DNA of 15,654 nt, from the NCBI GenBank assembly GCA_934567115.1, contig CAKTJA010000014.1, positions 1 to 15,654 on the forward strand, read 5' to 3'. The DNA is from an uncultured Oscillospiraceae bacterium (GTDB lineage: Bacteria > Bacillota > Clostridia > Oscillospirales > Oscillospiraceae). The translations under genes were made by a program, and so were the position numbers. Shown in pieces: positions 1-5,740 of the stretch. The notes below the pieces were generated by a model that saw only the letters and a program-made list of their open reading frames with translations, had not been told where the DNA came from and did no database searches. Each line of letters starts with the position of its first letter. Positions within the stretch are counted from its first letter, which is position 1.

Positions 1-1129
1 CAGCATCGCTCAACTGATCCGCGTTATATGCCGCAATGAACTTGGTAGCAATCGCCGCCGCATCATCGTCCTTCGCAACAGCAAAGGTGTAGTCCTTGCC
101 GCCGAGGCTGATGGTAACTTTACCATCAGAGTTAATCGTAGCACCGGCAAAGTCAATTTCATAGACCGCCGCTGCACCAGCCGCACCGACCGTCTTCTCA
201 GTCACCGTCGTAGCGGTGGGAGCCGTCAGGGTCGCAGACTTGGTACCGGCGCCGGTGATCTTGACGTTCATCGCGCCGTTGACTTCCTCAGCCTCGCTCT
301 TGGGAGCCGCATCCTGCTTGAAGGTCAGACGACCATTGCCGCCGTCGCTGATAGTGAACTTCTGGCCGTTGATGGTGGCTTCGTTGGCGGTCATGGCAGC
401 GCCGCCAGCCTTGAACTTGCCAGCCACGAAATCGGAAACGATATCTTCAGCAGTCATCTCGGTGCCAGCAGCCTTGGTACCTTCGCCACCGGCCAGCGTG
501 TACTTGGTGCCGCCGATCTCGATGGTCAGCTCTTCACCGTCCTTGTTGCTGAAGGTGTAGTTGTGCAGGTCGATGGAGAACTCGGTGCCGCCGGTGGTCA
601 GCGCGTCGTTGTGCAGAACGGTGTCGGTGCCGAGGGTCTGGCCGACCTTGGGCAGGTTGTCGCCGATGGAGAAGCTGCCCTTGGTGGTGGCGTCCACGCC
701 GTCGGCGAGGGAGCCGTCCATGAGCTTGATGCCGTTGAAGTTGGCGGAATCAGCGATACGGTTGATTTCGGTCTTCAGGGCGGTGACTTCCTTCTGCAGG
801 TTCAGACGGTCGACCTCGTTGTCGTAGGTGCCGTTCGCGGACTGGGTGGCGAGGTAGTCCATGCGGTTGAGCATGTCCTGAACTTCCTGCATCGCGCCCT
901 CAGCGGTCTTAACGAGGGAGATACCGTCCTTGACGTTCTTGGTCGCGGCGTTCAGGCCGGAGATCTGAGCACGCATCTTCTCGGAAATAGCCAGACCGGC
1001 GGCGTCGTCGCCGGCGCGGTTGATCTTGTAACCGGAAGACAGCTTCTCAAGGTTCTTGCTCAGCGCGGAGGTATTGGTGTTGTAGTTACGGTAGGCGTTC
1101 ATCGCCATAATGTTGTGCTGAATACGCAT
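1..1129 (-). CDS. hag: Flagellin, N-terminal part (runs off the left edge)
   Basis: This is the filament subunit of the flagellum, exported by the flagellar type III apparatus and polymerised outside the cell. The ATG at 1129 follows an AAGGAG ribosome site (1138-1143). The 376 visible residues begin MRIQHNIMAMNAYRN. Residues 1-140 form the conserved helical D0/D1 domain, with the family landmarks SSGYKINRAGDDAAGLAISE near 31-50 and ANFNGIKLMDG near 129-139. From about 180 the protein enters the variable outer domain, where two similar beta-rich modules are visible: one around LTIEIGGTKYTL (201-212), one around KVTISLGGKDYTF (337-349), each followed by an Ala-rich helix. The C-terminal D1/D0 half is missing from the window. 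It lies directly downstream of csrA on the same strand, the order seen in Bacillus (csrA-hag). Identity is very secure. The TLR5-contact segment (87-96) is unusual; see findings. Confidence 0.97.
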   Translation of the reverse strand, partial: MRIQHNIMAMNAYRNYNTNTSALSKNLEKLSSGYKINRAGDDAAGLAISEKMRAQISGLNAATKNVKDGISLVKTAEGAMQEVQDMLNRMDYLATQSANGTYDNEVDRLNLQKEVTALKTEINRIADSANFNGIKLMDGSLADGVDATTKGSFSIGDNLPKVGQTLGTDTVLHNDALTTGGTEFSIDLHNYTFSNKDGEELTIEIGGTKYTLAGGEGTKAAGTEMTAEDIVSDFVAGKFKAGGAAMTANEATINGQKFTISDGGNGRLTFKQDAAPKSEAEEVNGAMNVKITGAGTKSATLTAPTATTVTEKTVGAAGAAAVYEIDFAGATINSDGKVTISLGGKDYTFAVAKDDDAAAIATKFIAAYNADQLSDA

Positions 1130-1293
1130 AATCTTATCTCCTTATTCATTAATGAGGGCGCTATCCTTGCGCCCTATCCGTTTTGTGTGCGTCCCCTGTC
1201 CGGGCACCTGGCCAGAATGCCCCGGCATTCAACGCGCGTTATTTCATGCGGCCTGCGCAGACCGCCTGAAATCGAAGAAATTGTGCGCCGAGC
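1130..1293 (-). promoter_or_regulatory. Structured flagellin leader with GGA (CsrA-site-like) motifs
   Basis: The 164 bp between csrA and flagellin, read on the minus strand, contain three hairpins: 1241-1272 (6 bp, one mismatch, 4 bp), 1215-1230 (GAATGC/GCATTC) and 1155-1175. The last is a 7-bp stem (AGGGCGC/GCGCCCT) whose 7-nt loop reads AAGGATA, matching the core ARGGAU of the CsrA consensus presented in a loop. Five GGA motifs lie within about 65 nt, at + positions 1199-1201, 1192-1194, 1177-1179, 1164-1166 and 1139-1141. The last is inside the flagellin Shine-Dalgarno AAGGAG. CsrA is known to repress Bacillus hag by exactly such a pair of sites; that it does so here is inference. Confidence 0.75.
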
Positions 1294-1296
1294 TTA
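1269..1296 (-). promoter_or_regulatory. Possible sigma-28 (SigD) promoter of flagellin
   Basis: On the minus strand TAAG (1296-1293, overlapping the csrA stop codon) lies 16 bp before TTCGATTT (1276-1269). The SigD consensus is TAAA, 14-16 bp, GCCGATAT, so the match is 3/4 and 5/8. A start near 1262 would give a leader of about 130 nt. Weak on sequence alone, but position and gene type fit. Confidence 0.35.
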
Positions 1297-1551
1297 GTCG
1301 GCGGAGCGGCGGCGGGCAAGCTCCTCCAAGCGGCGCTCGTTGCGTCTGCGCTCCGAGGGGGTCTTGTTCCGCTGACTGAGAAGGCCGTCGGGGCGGTCGG
1401 CGGCGCGTTCGCGGACCTCGCCGCGAAGGATGGTCATTTCGCGCGGGGCCTTAACAGCCACGCGGAAAGACCCGCCCTGATCGAATACCTGCACAACGAT
1501 GTCGTCTCCGATGGTGAGGTACTCGCCGGATTTCAATTGCAGTGAAAGCAT
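1294..1551 (-). CDS. csrA: CsrA-family carbon storage/flagellin translation regulator
   Basis: CsrA is a homodimeric RNA-binding protein that blocks translation by binding GGA motifs near ribosome sites. The 85-residue product starts MLSLQLKSGEYLTIGDDI and carries the family landmarks GE (9-10), IGDDI (14-18), APRE (35-38) and Arg43, equivalent to RNA-contacting Arg44 of E. coli CsrA. The ATG at 1551 was chosen because GGAAAGGAG stands just upstream and because residue 1 then aligns with CsrA proteins; an upstream in-frame ATG at 1629 lacks this support. The core ends near residue 50. It is followed by a tail of about 35 residues rich in Arg, Glu and Lys, longer than in E. coli (61 aa in total). 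It lies just upstream of flagellin, its likely target. FliW, the usual protein antagonist, is not in the window. Confidence 0.88.
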   Translation of the reverse strand: MLSLQLKSGEYLTIGDDIVVQVFDQGGSFRVAVKAPREMTILRGEVRERAADRPDGLLSQRNKTPSERRRNERRLEELARRRSAD

Positions 1552-1574
1552 GGCGGACTCCTTTCCGAGCAATG

Positions 1575-1625
1575 GTCCCGCGCCTTGCGGGACTGCATTG
1601 GTATAGGTTTTCAAACTCGCGGGAC
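1575..1625 (-). promoter_or_regulatory. csrA leader hairpin with two competing pairing partners
   Basis: On the + strand GTCCCGC (1575-1581) is complementary to GCGGGAC at 1587-1593 (perfect 7-bp stem, 5-nt loop) and also to a second GCGGGAC at 1619-1625. In the csrA mRNA the two partners would compete for the same strand about 25 nt upstream of the start codon. Each GCGGGAC copy is part of a longer near-identical unit (1584-1599 and 1616-1630). Whether the structure is regulatory is unknown. Confidence 0.45.
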
Positions 1626-1630
1626 GCATT
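1584..1630. repeat. Direct repeat of about 15 bp, 32-bp period
   Basis: CTTGCGGGACTGCATT (1584-1599) recurs as CTCGCGGGACGCATT (1616-1630), differing by one substitution and one gap. The unit between the copies holds the putative recombinase half-site at 1601-1617. Confidence 0.7.
1601..1617. repeat. Recombinase-site-like repeat, csrA side
   Basis: On the minus strand this reads GTTTGAAAACCTATAC (1616-1601). The same sequence with two mismatches (GTTTTTAAACCTATAC) appears on the opposite strand at 1707-1722, making an inverted pair around a segment of 90 bp. The half-site GTTTGAAAACC resembles the Hin crossover half-site (TTGAAAACC). It could equally be an operator. Confidence 0.4.
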
Positions 1631-1690
1631 CAAAAAAATTTGCCGTTTCCCTTAATTTCCTGTTAAATCAGTCGAATACATAAGTGAGAG

Positions 1691-1734
1691 CAGTTTGAAA
1701 TTTCAGGTTTTTAAACCTATACATTTTCAAACTG
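1691..1734. repeat. Imperfect 44-bp palindrome, recombinase side
   Basis: CAGTTTGAAA (1691-1700) is matched by TTTCAAACTG (1725-1734) with a nested palindrome AGGTTT/AAACCT at 1705-1718. The stretch 1707-1732 is a 26-bp imperfect palindrome (9 of 13 positions symmetric), the length typical of hix/gix crossover sites. The recombinase stop codon lies inside the right arm. It is AT-rich with no U-tract, so it is not a normal terminator. Confidence 0.5.
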
Positions 1735-2332
1735 TTTTCTCTTGTTCAAGCTTCACGGCGCGGGCGTAGAAGGTGCCCTTTGGCAGCTGGCACAGGCTTG
1801 CGGCCTGACGGAGGGTAAGCTCCTTGCGCCGCCACGCCTGATGGACCTGCTGGAAATTTTCGGGCAGGGGTCTTGGGGGTCTTCCGAAGCGAACGCCTCT
1901 GGCGTGTGCGGCGGCGATGCCCTCTTCCTGACGGCGGCGGATATTTTCGCGTTCGTTCTGCGCGGCGAAGGAGAGGATCTGCAAAACGAGGTCGGCGATA
2001 AAGGTACCCATAAGGTCCTTGCCCTGCCGGGTGTCGAGCAGGGGCATGTCGAGCACGCAGATATCGACGTTAAGCTCCTTGGCGAGGAGCCGCCACTGCT
2101 GTTGGATCTCCTCATAGTTGCGGCCCAGCCTGTCAATGCTGAGGACGCAGAGCAGGTCGCCGGGGCGGAGCTTTTTGAGCAGTCTGCGGTACTGCGGACG
2201 GTTGAAGTCCTTGCCGGACTGTCGGTCGAGGAAGATGTTTTCGTCGGGGATGCCCTGTTCATGGAGGGCGATTTTCTGTCGGTCGTCGTTTTGTTCGGTG
2301 CTTGAAACTCTGGCGTAGCCGTAGGTGGTCAT
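1727..2332 (-). CDS. Small serine recombinase (resolvase/invertase family)
   Basis: This enzyme cuts and rejoins DNA at paired sites through a phosphoserine intermediate, causing resolution or inversion. The 201-residue protein starts MTTYGYARVSS and shows the catalytic set at gamma-delta resolvase positions: Arg8, Ser10, Asp67, Arg68 and Arg71 (SIDRLGRN, 65-72). The NERENIRRRQEEGIAAA helix (126-142) follows, then GRPPRPLP and a C-terminal helix-turn-helix (about 172-193, LTLRQAASLCQLPKGTFY). The length is normal for a solo resolvase or invertase. The start at 2332 is preceded by AAGGAG and places Ser at position 10. An in-frame ATG at 2398, itself preceded by GGAGG, would add 22 residues that do not resemble the family. 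No transposase lies nearby. It stands upstream of csrA-flagellin on the same strand and is bordered by repeats on both sides. Resolvase versus invertase cannot be decided from sequence. Confidence 0.93.
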   Translation of the reverse strand: MTTYGYARVSSTEQNDDRQKIALHEQGIPDENIFLDRQSGKDFNRPQYRRLLKKLRPGDLLCVLSIDRLGRNYEEIQQQWRLLAKELNVDICVLDMPLLDTRQGKDLMGTFIADLVLQILSFAAQNERENIRRRQEEGIAAAHARGVRFGRPPRPLPENFQQVHQAWRRKELTLRQAASLCQLPKGTFYARAVKLEQEKTV

Positions 2333-2398
2333 AATGCGGTGCTCCTTATTTAAATAGAGTGATTGCGTCGGCTGGTCGGCGCAGGGCAAACATTTCAT

Positions 2399-2404
2399 TA
2401 TACC
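2399..2404 (-). promoter_or_regulatory. Putative -10 element of the recombinase gene
   Basis: A perfect TATAAT reads on the minus strand. A poor -35 (CGGACA-like) overlaps the third copy of the 10-bp repeat array. Transcription would start near 2393 and give a leader of about 60 nt. Confidence 0.45.
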
Positions 2405-2420
2405 TCCGAAGAGCGGGCGC

Positions 2421-2450
2421 GTGTCCGATTGTGTCGAACATTGTCGAAAA
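2421..2450. repeat. Three tandem 10-bp repeats (operator or accessory-site-like)
   Basis: GTGTCCGATT, GTGTCGAACA and TTGTCGAAAA follow one another with exact 10-bp spacing; the shared core is TGTCGAA. Further TTGTCGAAAG is found at 2549-2558. One repeat per helical turn upstream of the recombinase -10 suggests a protein array on one DNA face. Confidence 0.6.
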
Positions 2451-2506
2451 AACCGAATCAGCCCGTCCCAAGGCATAGCTCACGACGGCGCGGGAAGAGA
2501 ATGCAC

Positions 2507-2538
2507 AAAAAAAGAACCGGGGCAAGTTGCCCCGGTTC
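2507..2538 (-). terminator. Strong orphan intrinsic terminator between divergent genes
   Basis: GAACCGGGGCA (2514-2524) pairs with TGCCCCGGTTC (2528-2538), an 11-bp stem with a 3-nt loop. On the minus strand it is followed by seven T residues. On the plus strand it is followed by a weaker CTTTTATT. Neither flanking gene ends here, since both are transcribed away from it, so it must end an unannotated short transcript or be a relic. Confidence 0.75.
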
Positions 2539-2641
2539 TCTGCTTTTATTGTCGAAAGCCGCTCCCGACGGTTTTCTATCTATAAGCCTAACAAATAATA
2601 AACATATCAATTTGATTCTTTTCTTATGTTGAAAATATGCG

Positions 2642-2647
2642 TATAAT
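2642..2647 (+). promoter_or_regulatory. Putative -10 element of purA
   Basis: TATAAT sits 70 bp before the purA start codon in an AT-rich stretch. The sequence at the expected -35 position is T-rich without a good TTGACA match, so an activator or a weak promoter is possible. Confidence 0.5.
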
Positions 2648-2716
2648 GGCGGAGTTGGCGTTTTGAAACGCAAATCGAAATACAAAGCAAAGGAAACGGA
2701 TCAGGAGGCTGCAGAA

Positions 2717-3991
2717 ATGGCAAATTGTGCGATCGTAGGGATCAACTGGGGCGACGAAGGAAAGGGCCGCATGGTGGATTACCTGACGGACCGCTTTGAC
2801 GTGGTGGTGCGCTATCAGGGCGGCGGCAACGCCGGCCACACCGTGGTGAACGAGAGGGGAAAATTTGCGCTGCACCTGCTGCCCTCGGGCGTATTTCGCA
2901 GCGGCGTGCTGAACATACTCGGCAACGGCGTTGCGGTGGACTGCGAGAATCTGACGACGGAGATCGACACGCTTGGCGCGGCGGGCGTGGCGATCACGCC
3001 GGAGAATTTGAAGGTGAGCGACCGCGCGTCGCTTCTGCTCCCGTGGCACCGCGAGCAGGACGCGCTTGAGGAGGCGCGTCTGAAGGACCGGAAGTTCGGT
3101 TCGACGAAGCAGGGGATCGCGCCGTTTTATTCGGACAAGTATCAGAAGAAGACGATCCTCGCGGGGGAGCTTTTGTATCCCGACCGGCTCGCCGCGCATC
3201 TGGAGGAGCTGCTTGAGTGGAAGAATCTGATCCTCACGAAGGTGTACGGCGCGAAGGGCTACACGATGGCGGAGCTGACGGCGTGGCTGGAGAAGTACGG
3301 CGGAAGGATCGCGCCGTACGTCACGGACACGGGGAAGCTTCTGCGCGCGGCGCAGACGGAGGGAAAGAGCATTCTGTTTGAAGCGCAGCTCGGCGCGCTG
3401 CGCGATCTGGACTTCGGCATCCACCCGTACACGACCTCGTCCAACGCCATCGCGGCGTACGCGCCGGTCGGCTCGGGGCTTCCGAGCGCAAGGATCAGCG
3501 AGGTCGTCGGCGTGGTGAAGGCGTACTCCTCCTGTGTGGGCGAGGGGCCGTTTGTGTGCGAGTGGTTCGGCGAACAGGCCGAGCAGCTGCGCGAAGCCGG
3601 CGCGGAGTACGGCGCGAAGACGGGCCGTCCCCGCCGCGTCGGACCGCTCGACCTTGTTGCGACGCGGTACGGCGTGCAGCTGCAAGGCGCGACGAGCATC
3701 GCCCTGACGAAGCTGGACGTGTTGAGCTATATGGAGAAGATCCCGGTCTGCGTGCGGTACGAGATCGACGGCGTGCAGACGGACGAATTTCCGTTCCCCG
3801 CGCTGCTGGAAAAGGCCAAGCCGGTGATCGAGTACGTGGACGGCTGGCAGTGCGACGTTTCCGGCGCGCGCGAGTGGAGCGATCTGCCCGAGGCCGCCCG
3901 CCGGTACGTCGAGTATATTGAGCGGGAAATCGGCTGTCCGATCGGCTACATTTCGGTCGGCGCGGAGCGCGAGAGCCTGATCCTGCGGTAA
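2717..3991 (+). CDS. purA: Adenylosuccinate synthetase (divergent type)
   Basis: PurA catalyses IMP + aspartate + GTP to adenylosuccinate, the first step from IMP to AMP. The 424 residues match the usual length of about 425-430. The start at 2717 follows AGGAGG (2703-2708) and puts GDEGKG at 12-17 with catalytic Asp13, and GGGNAGH at 35-41 with catalytic His41, the same numbering as E. coli. Other landmarks are STKQGIAPFYSDK, TTSSN, GAKTGRPRR and the C-terminal ISVGAERE. Several near-invariant stretches are altered: the usual EGAQG is EAQLG here, and RRCGW is RRVGP. An in-frame ATG at 2663 lacks a ribosome site and would almost coincide with the predicted transcription start. purB follows after 15 bp, so the two are an operon. 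Function is secure because both catalytic residues are intact. Confidence 0.95.
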   Translation: MANCAIVGINWGDEGKGRMVDYLTDRFDVVVRYQGGGNAGHTVVNERGKFALHLLPSGVFRSGVLNILGNGVAVDCENLTTEIDTLGAAGVAITPENLKVSDRASLLLPWHREQDALEEARLKDRKFGSTKQGIAPFYSDKYQKKTILAGELLYPDRLAAHLEELLEWKNLILTKVYGAKGYTMAELTAWLEKYGGRIAPYVTDTGKLLRAAQTEGKSILFEAQLGALRDLDFGIHPYTTSSNAIAAYAPVGSGLPSARISEVVGVVKAYSSCVGEGPFVCEWFGEQAEQLREAGAEYGAKTGRPRRVGPLDLVATRYGVQLQGATSIALTKLDVLSYMEKIPVCVRYEIDGVQTDEFPFPALLEKAKPVIEYVDGWQCDVSGAREWSDLPEAARRYVEYIEREIGCPIGYISVGAERESLILR

Positions 3992-4006
3992 CGGAGGGAA
4001 GCGCTC

Positions 4007-5425
4007 ATGAACTGCGATACATACGAATCCCCGCTTTCGTCCCGGTACGCGTCGCCGTATATGCTGCGGCTGTTCTCCGCGCGTACGCGCATCCGGATCT
4101 GGCGTCAGCTGTGGACGGCGCTTGCGCGCGCGCAGCACGAGCTTGGTCTGCCGGTCACGGCGGAGCAGGTCGCCGAGCTTGCCGCGCATGTGGACGACAT
4201 AGACTTTGCCGCCGCCGCGCAGCGCGAGCGCGAGGTGCGGCATGACGTGATGGCTCACGTCCACACCTACGGAAAGGCCGCGCCTGCCGCCGCCGGCATC
4301 ATTCACCTCGGCGCAACGAGCTGCTACGTCACCGACAACGCCGATCTCATTCTCTATCGTGACGCACTGCGCTATCTGCGCGGAGAGCTGCTCGGCGTGA
4401 TGGCGAACCTGTCCGCGTTCGCGCGCCGGTATGCCGCCGTCCCGACGGTCGGCTACACGCACTATCAGGTCGCCCAGCCCGTGACGGTCGGCAAGCGCGC
4501 GGCGCTGTGGCTTCAGGACTTCCGCAGCGATCTGGAGGAGCTTGACTTCGTGCTGTCCTCCATGCGTTTTCTCGGCTGCCGGGGCACGACCGGGACCGAG
4601 GCAAGCTTTATGGAGCTTTTCGACGGCGACGGCGCGAAGATCGACGAGATGAACCGCCGCATCGCCGGGGAGTTTGGATTCACGGACTGCTTCTCCGTCT
4701 GCGGGCAGACCTATCCGCGCAAGACGGACAGCCGTATTTTAAACTGCCTCTCTTCCATTGCGCAGAGCGCGTACCGCATGGCGAACGACATCCGTCTGCT
4801 CCAGCACGACCGCCAGGTGGAGGAGCCGTTTGAAGACAGTCAGATCGGCTCGTCCGCGATGGCCTACAAGCGCAACCCCATGCGCTGTGAGCGCATCTGC
4901 TCGCTCAGCCGGTATCTGATGGCGGACGCCGCGAACGCACCGGCGACCGCCTCGGTGCAGTGGCTGGAGCGGTCGCTCGACGATTCCGCAAACCGCCGCA
5001 TCTCCATGCCGGAGGGCTTCCTCTGCGCGGACGCTGTGCTGCGCCTCTGCGGGAACGTGACGGCGGGTCTGCGTGTAAACGAGCGCATCATCGAGCGCGC
5101 GCTTCGCGAATATCTCCCCTTCCTCGCCACGGAAAACCTCATGATGGAGGCGGTCCGCCGCGGCGGCGACCGGCAGGAGCTGCACGAGCGGATCCGCCGT
5201 CACTCCATGGCGGCGACCGCGCGGATGAAGGACGGCGAGCCGTGCGATCTTCTGGACCGGCTTGCCGCCGACCCGGCCTTCTGCATGACCCGCGCCGAGC
5301 TGGACGCGGTGATGGAGCCTTCGCTTTACATCGGCCGCTGTGAAGAGCAGACCCTTCGTTTTCTTGACGAATGCGCCCCGCTGCTGACCGGCGCGGAAGC
5401 GCCCGATTCCGAGATCAGCCTGTAG
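4007..5425 (+). CDS. purB: Adenylosuccinate lyase (animal-like type)
   Basis: PurB splits adenylosuccinate to AMP + fumarate, and SAICAR to AICAR + fumarate. GGAGGG (3993-3998) lies before the ATG. The 472 residues show the fumarase/aspartase-superfamily blocks: RHDVMAHVH (78-86), HLGATSCYVTDN (100-111), GYTHYQVAQP with catalytic His152, and the signature loop GSSAMAYKRNP (281-291) with the catalytic serine. From memory, long stretches match human ADSL almost word for word, for example SPLxSRYASP, HDVMAHVHT, AAGIIHLGATSCYV, EEPFE..QIGSSAM and LDDSANRRI. This is a different branch from the usual B. subtilis or E. coli PurB. Pro in the loop (SSAMPYKRNP) is Ala here. It is the second gene of the purA-purB operon and carries the last step to AMP. 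Confidence 0.95.
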   Translation: MNCDTYESPLSSRYASPYMLRLFSARTRIRIWRQLWTALARAQHELGLPVTAEQVAELAAHVDDIDFAAAAQREREVRHDVMAHVHTYGKAAPAAAGIIHLGATSCYVTDNADLILYRDALRYLRGELLGVMANLSAFARRYAAVPTVGYTHYQVAQPVTVGKRAALWLQDFRSDLEELDFVLSSMRFLGCRGTTGTEASFMELFDGDGAKIDEMNRRIAGEFGFTDCFSVCGQTYPRKTDSRILNCLSSIAQSAYRMANDIRLLQHDRQVEEPFEDSQIGSSAMAYKRNPMRCERICSLSRYLMADAANAPATASVQWLERSLDDSANRRISMPEGFLCADAVLRLCGNVTAGLRVNERIIERALREYLPFLATENLMMEAVRRGGDRQELHERIRRHSMAATARMKDGEPCDLLDRLAADPAFCMTRAELDAVMEPSLYIGRCEEQTLRFLDECAPLLTGAEAPDSEISL

Positions 5426-5510
5426 CGGCGTACGCTCTCACAGGAGCGGCGAAGCGCCGCCCCTTGAAGCGCTGAGCCTTGCTTCAAAAACAGACCTTGA
5501 TAAAATGAAA

Positions 5511-5543
5511 GCAGACCCCGGATCACTTTGATCCGGGGTCTGC
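5511..5543. terminator. Long terminator-like hairpin downstream of purB
   Basis: A perfect 15-bp stem (5511-5525 with 5529-5543, core GACCCCGGATCA) has a 3-nt loop. It is not followed by a T-tract on the plus strand; the T-rich flank (TTTCATTTT) is on the minus strand. It probably ends or protects the purAB transcript, but strict intrinsic termination is clearer in the minus direction. Confidence 0.55.
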
Positions 5544-5740
5544 TGCAAGAGCCTTCCCCGCAGACTGCGCATCTGCGGGGAGGCCGATCTTCATCCGAAA
5601 ACGCTCTACCTGTATTCGCCGTAACCGGTCATTTCCGTCTGACCGCCGACAGCTGTTTCACACTGTTTATTTCGTCTCGTTATTTCCAAAGGCTGCTTTC
5701 CGCATATTTTGGCGTTTTTCCATTCTTTACGACCCGTACC

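Larger units (their letters stand above)
2333..2716. other. Divergent intergenic region between recombinase and purA
   Basis: No gene was found in these 384 bp. They hold the recombinase promoter region with three 10-bp repeats, a strong orphan hairpin/terminator (2507-2538), an AT-rich stretch (2571-2640), and the purA promoter and leader. A 6-bp hairpin (GCGTTT/AAACGC, 2658-2671) sits at the start of the purA leader. No purine riboswitch core is present. Confidence 0.7.

Noticed and set aside
563-1297. Plus-strand frame of 244 codons opposite flagellin
   Set aside because: The minus strand encodes flagellin throughout; the plus frame is a composition shadow.
1727-2332. Tn3-type transposon carrying the resolvase
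   Set aside because: No transposase and no 38-bp terminal inverted repeats are visible; the neighbours are housekeeping and flagellar genes.
2648-2716. Purine riboswitch in the purA leader
   Set aside because: The leader is only about 60 nt and lacks the conserved three-way junction and loop sequences.
2717-3991. PurZ (phage 2-aminoadenylosuccinate synthetase) instead of PurA
   Set aside because: As I recall, PurZ replaces the catalytic Asp13 of PurA; here Asp13 and His41 are both intact, and an adjacent purB fits AMP synthesis.
2624-4462. 612-codon minus-strand frame opposite purA and purB
   Set aside because: The plus strand encodes two unmistakable enzymes; the opposite frame is Arg/His/Leu-rich and has no family resemblance.
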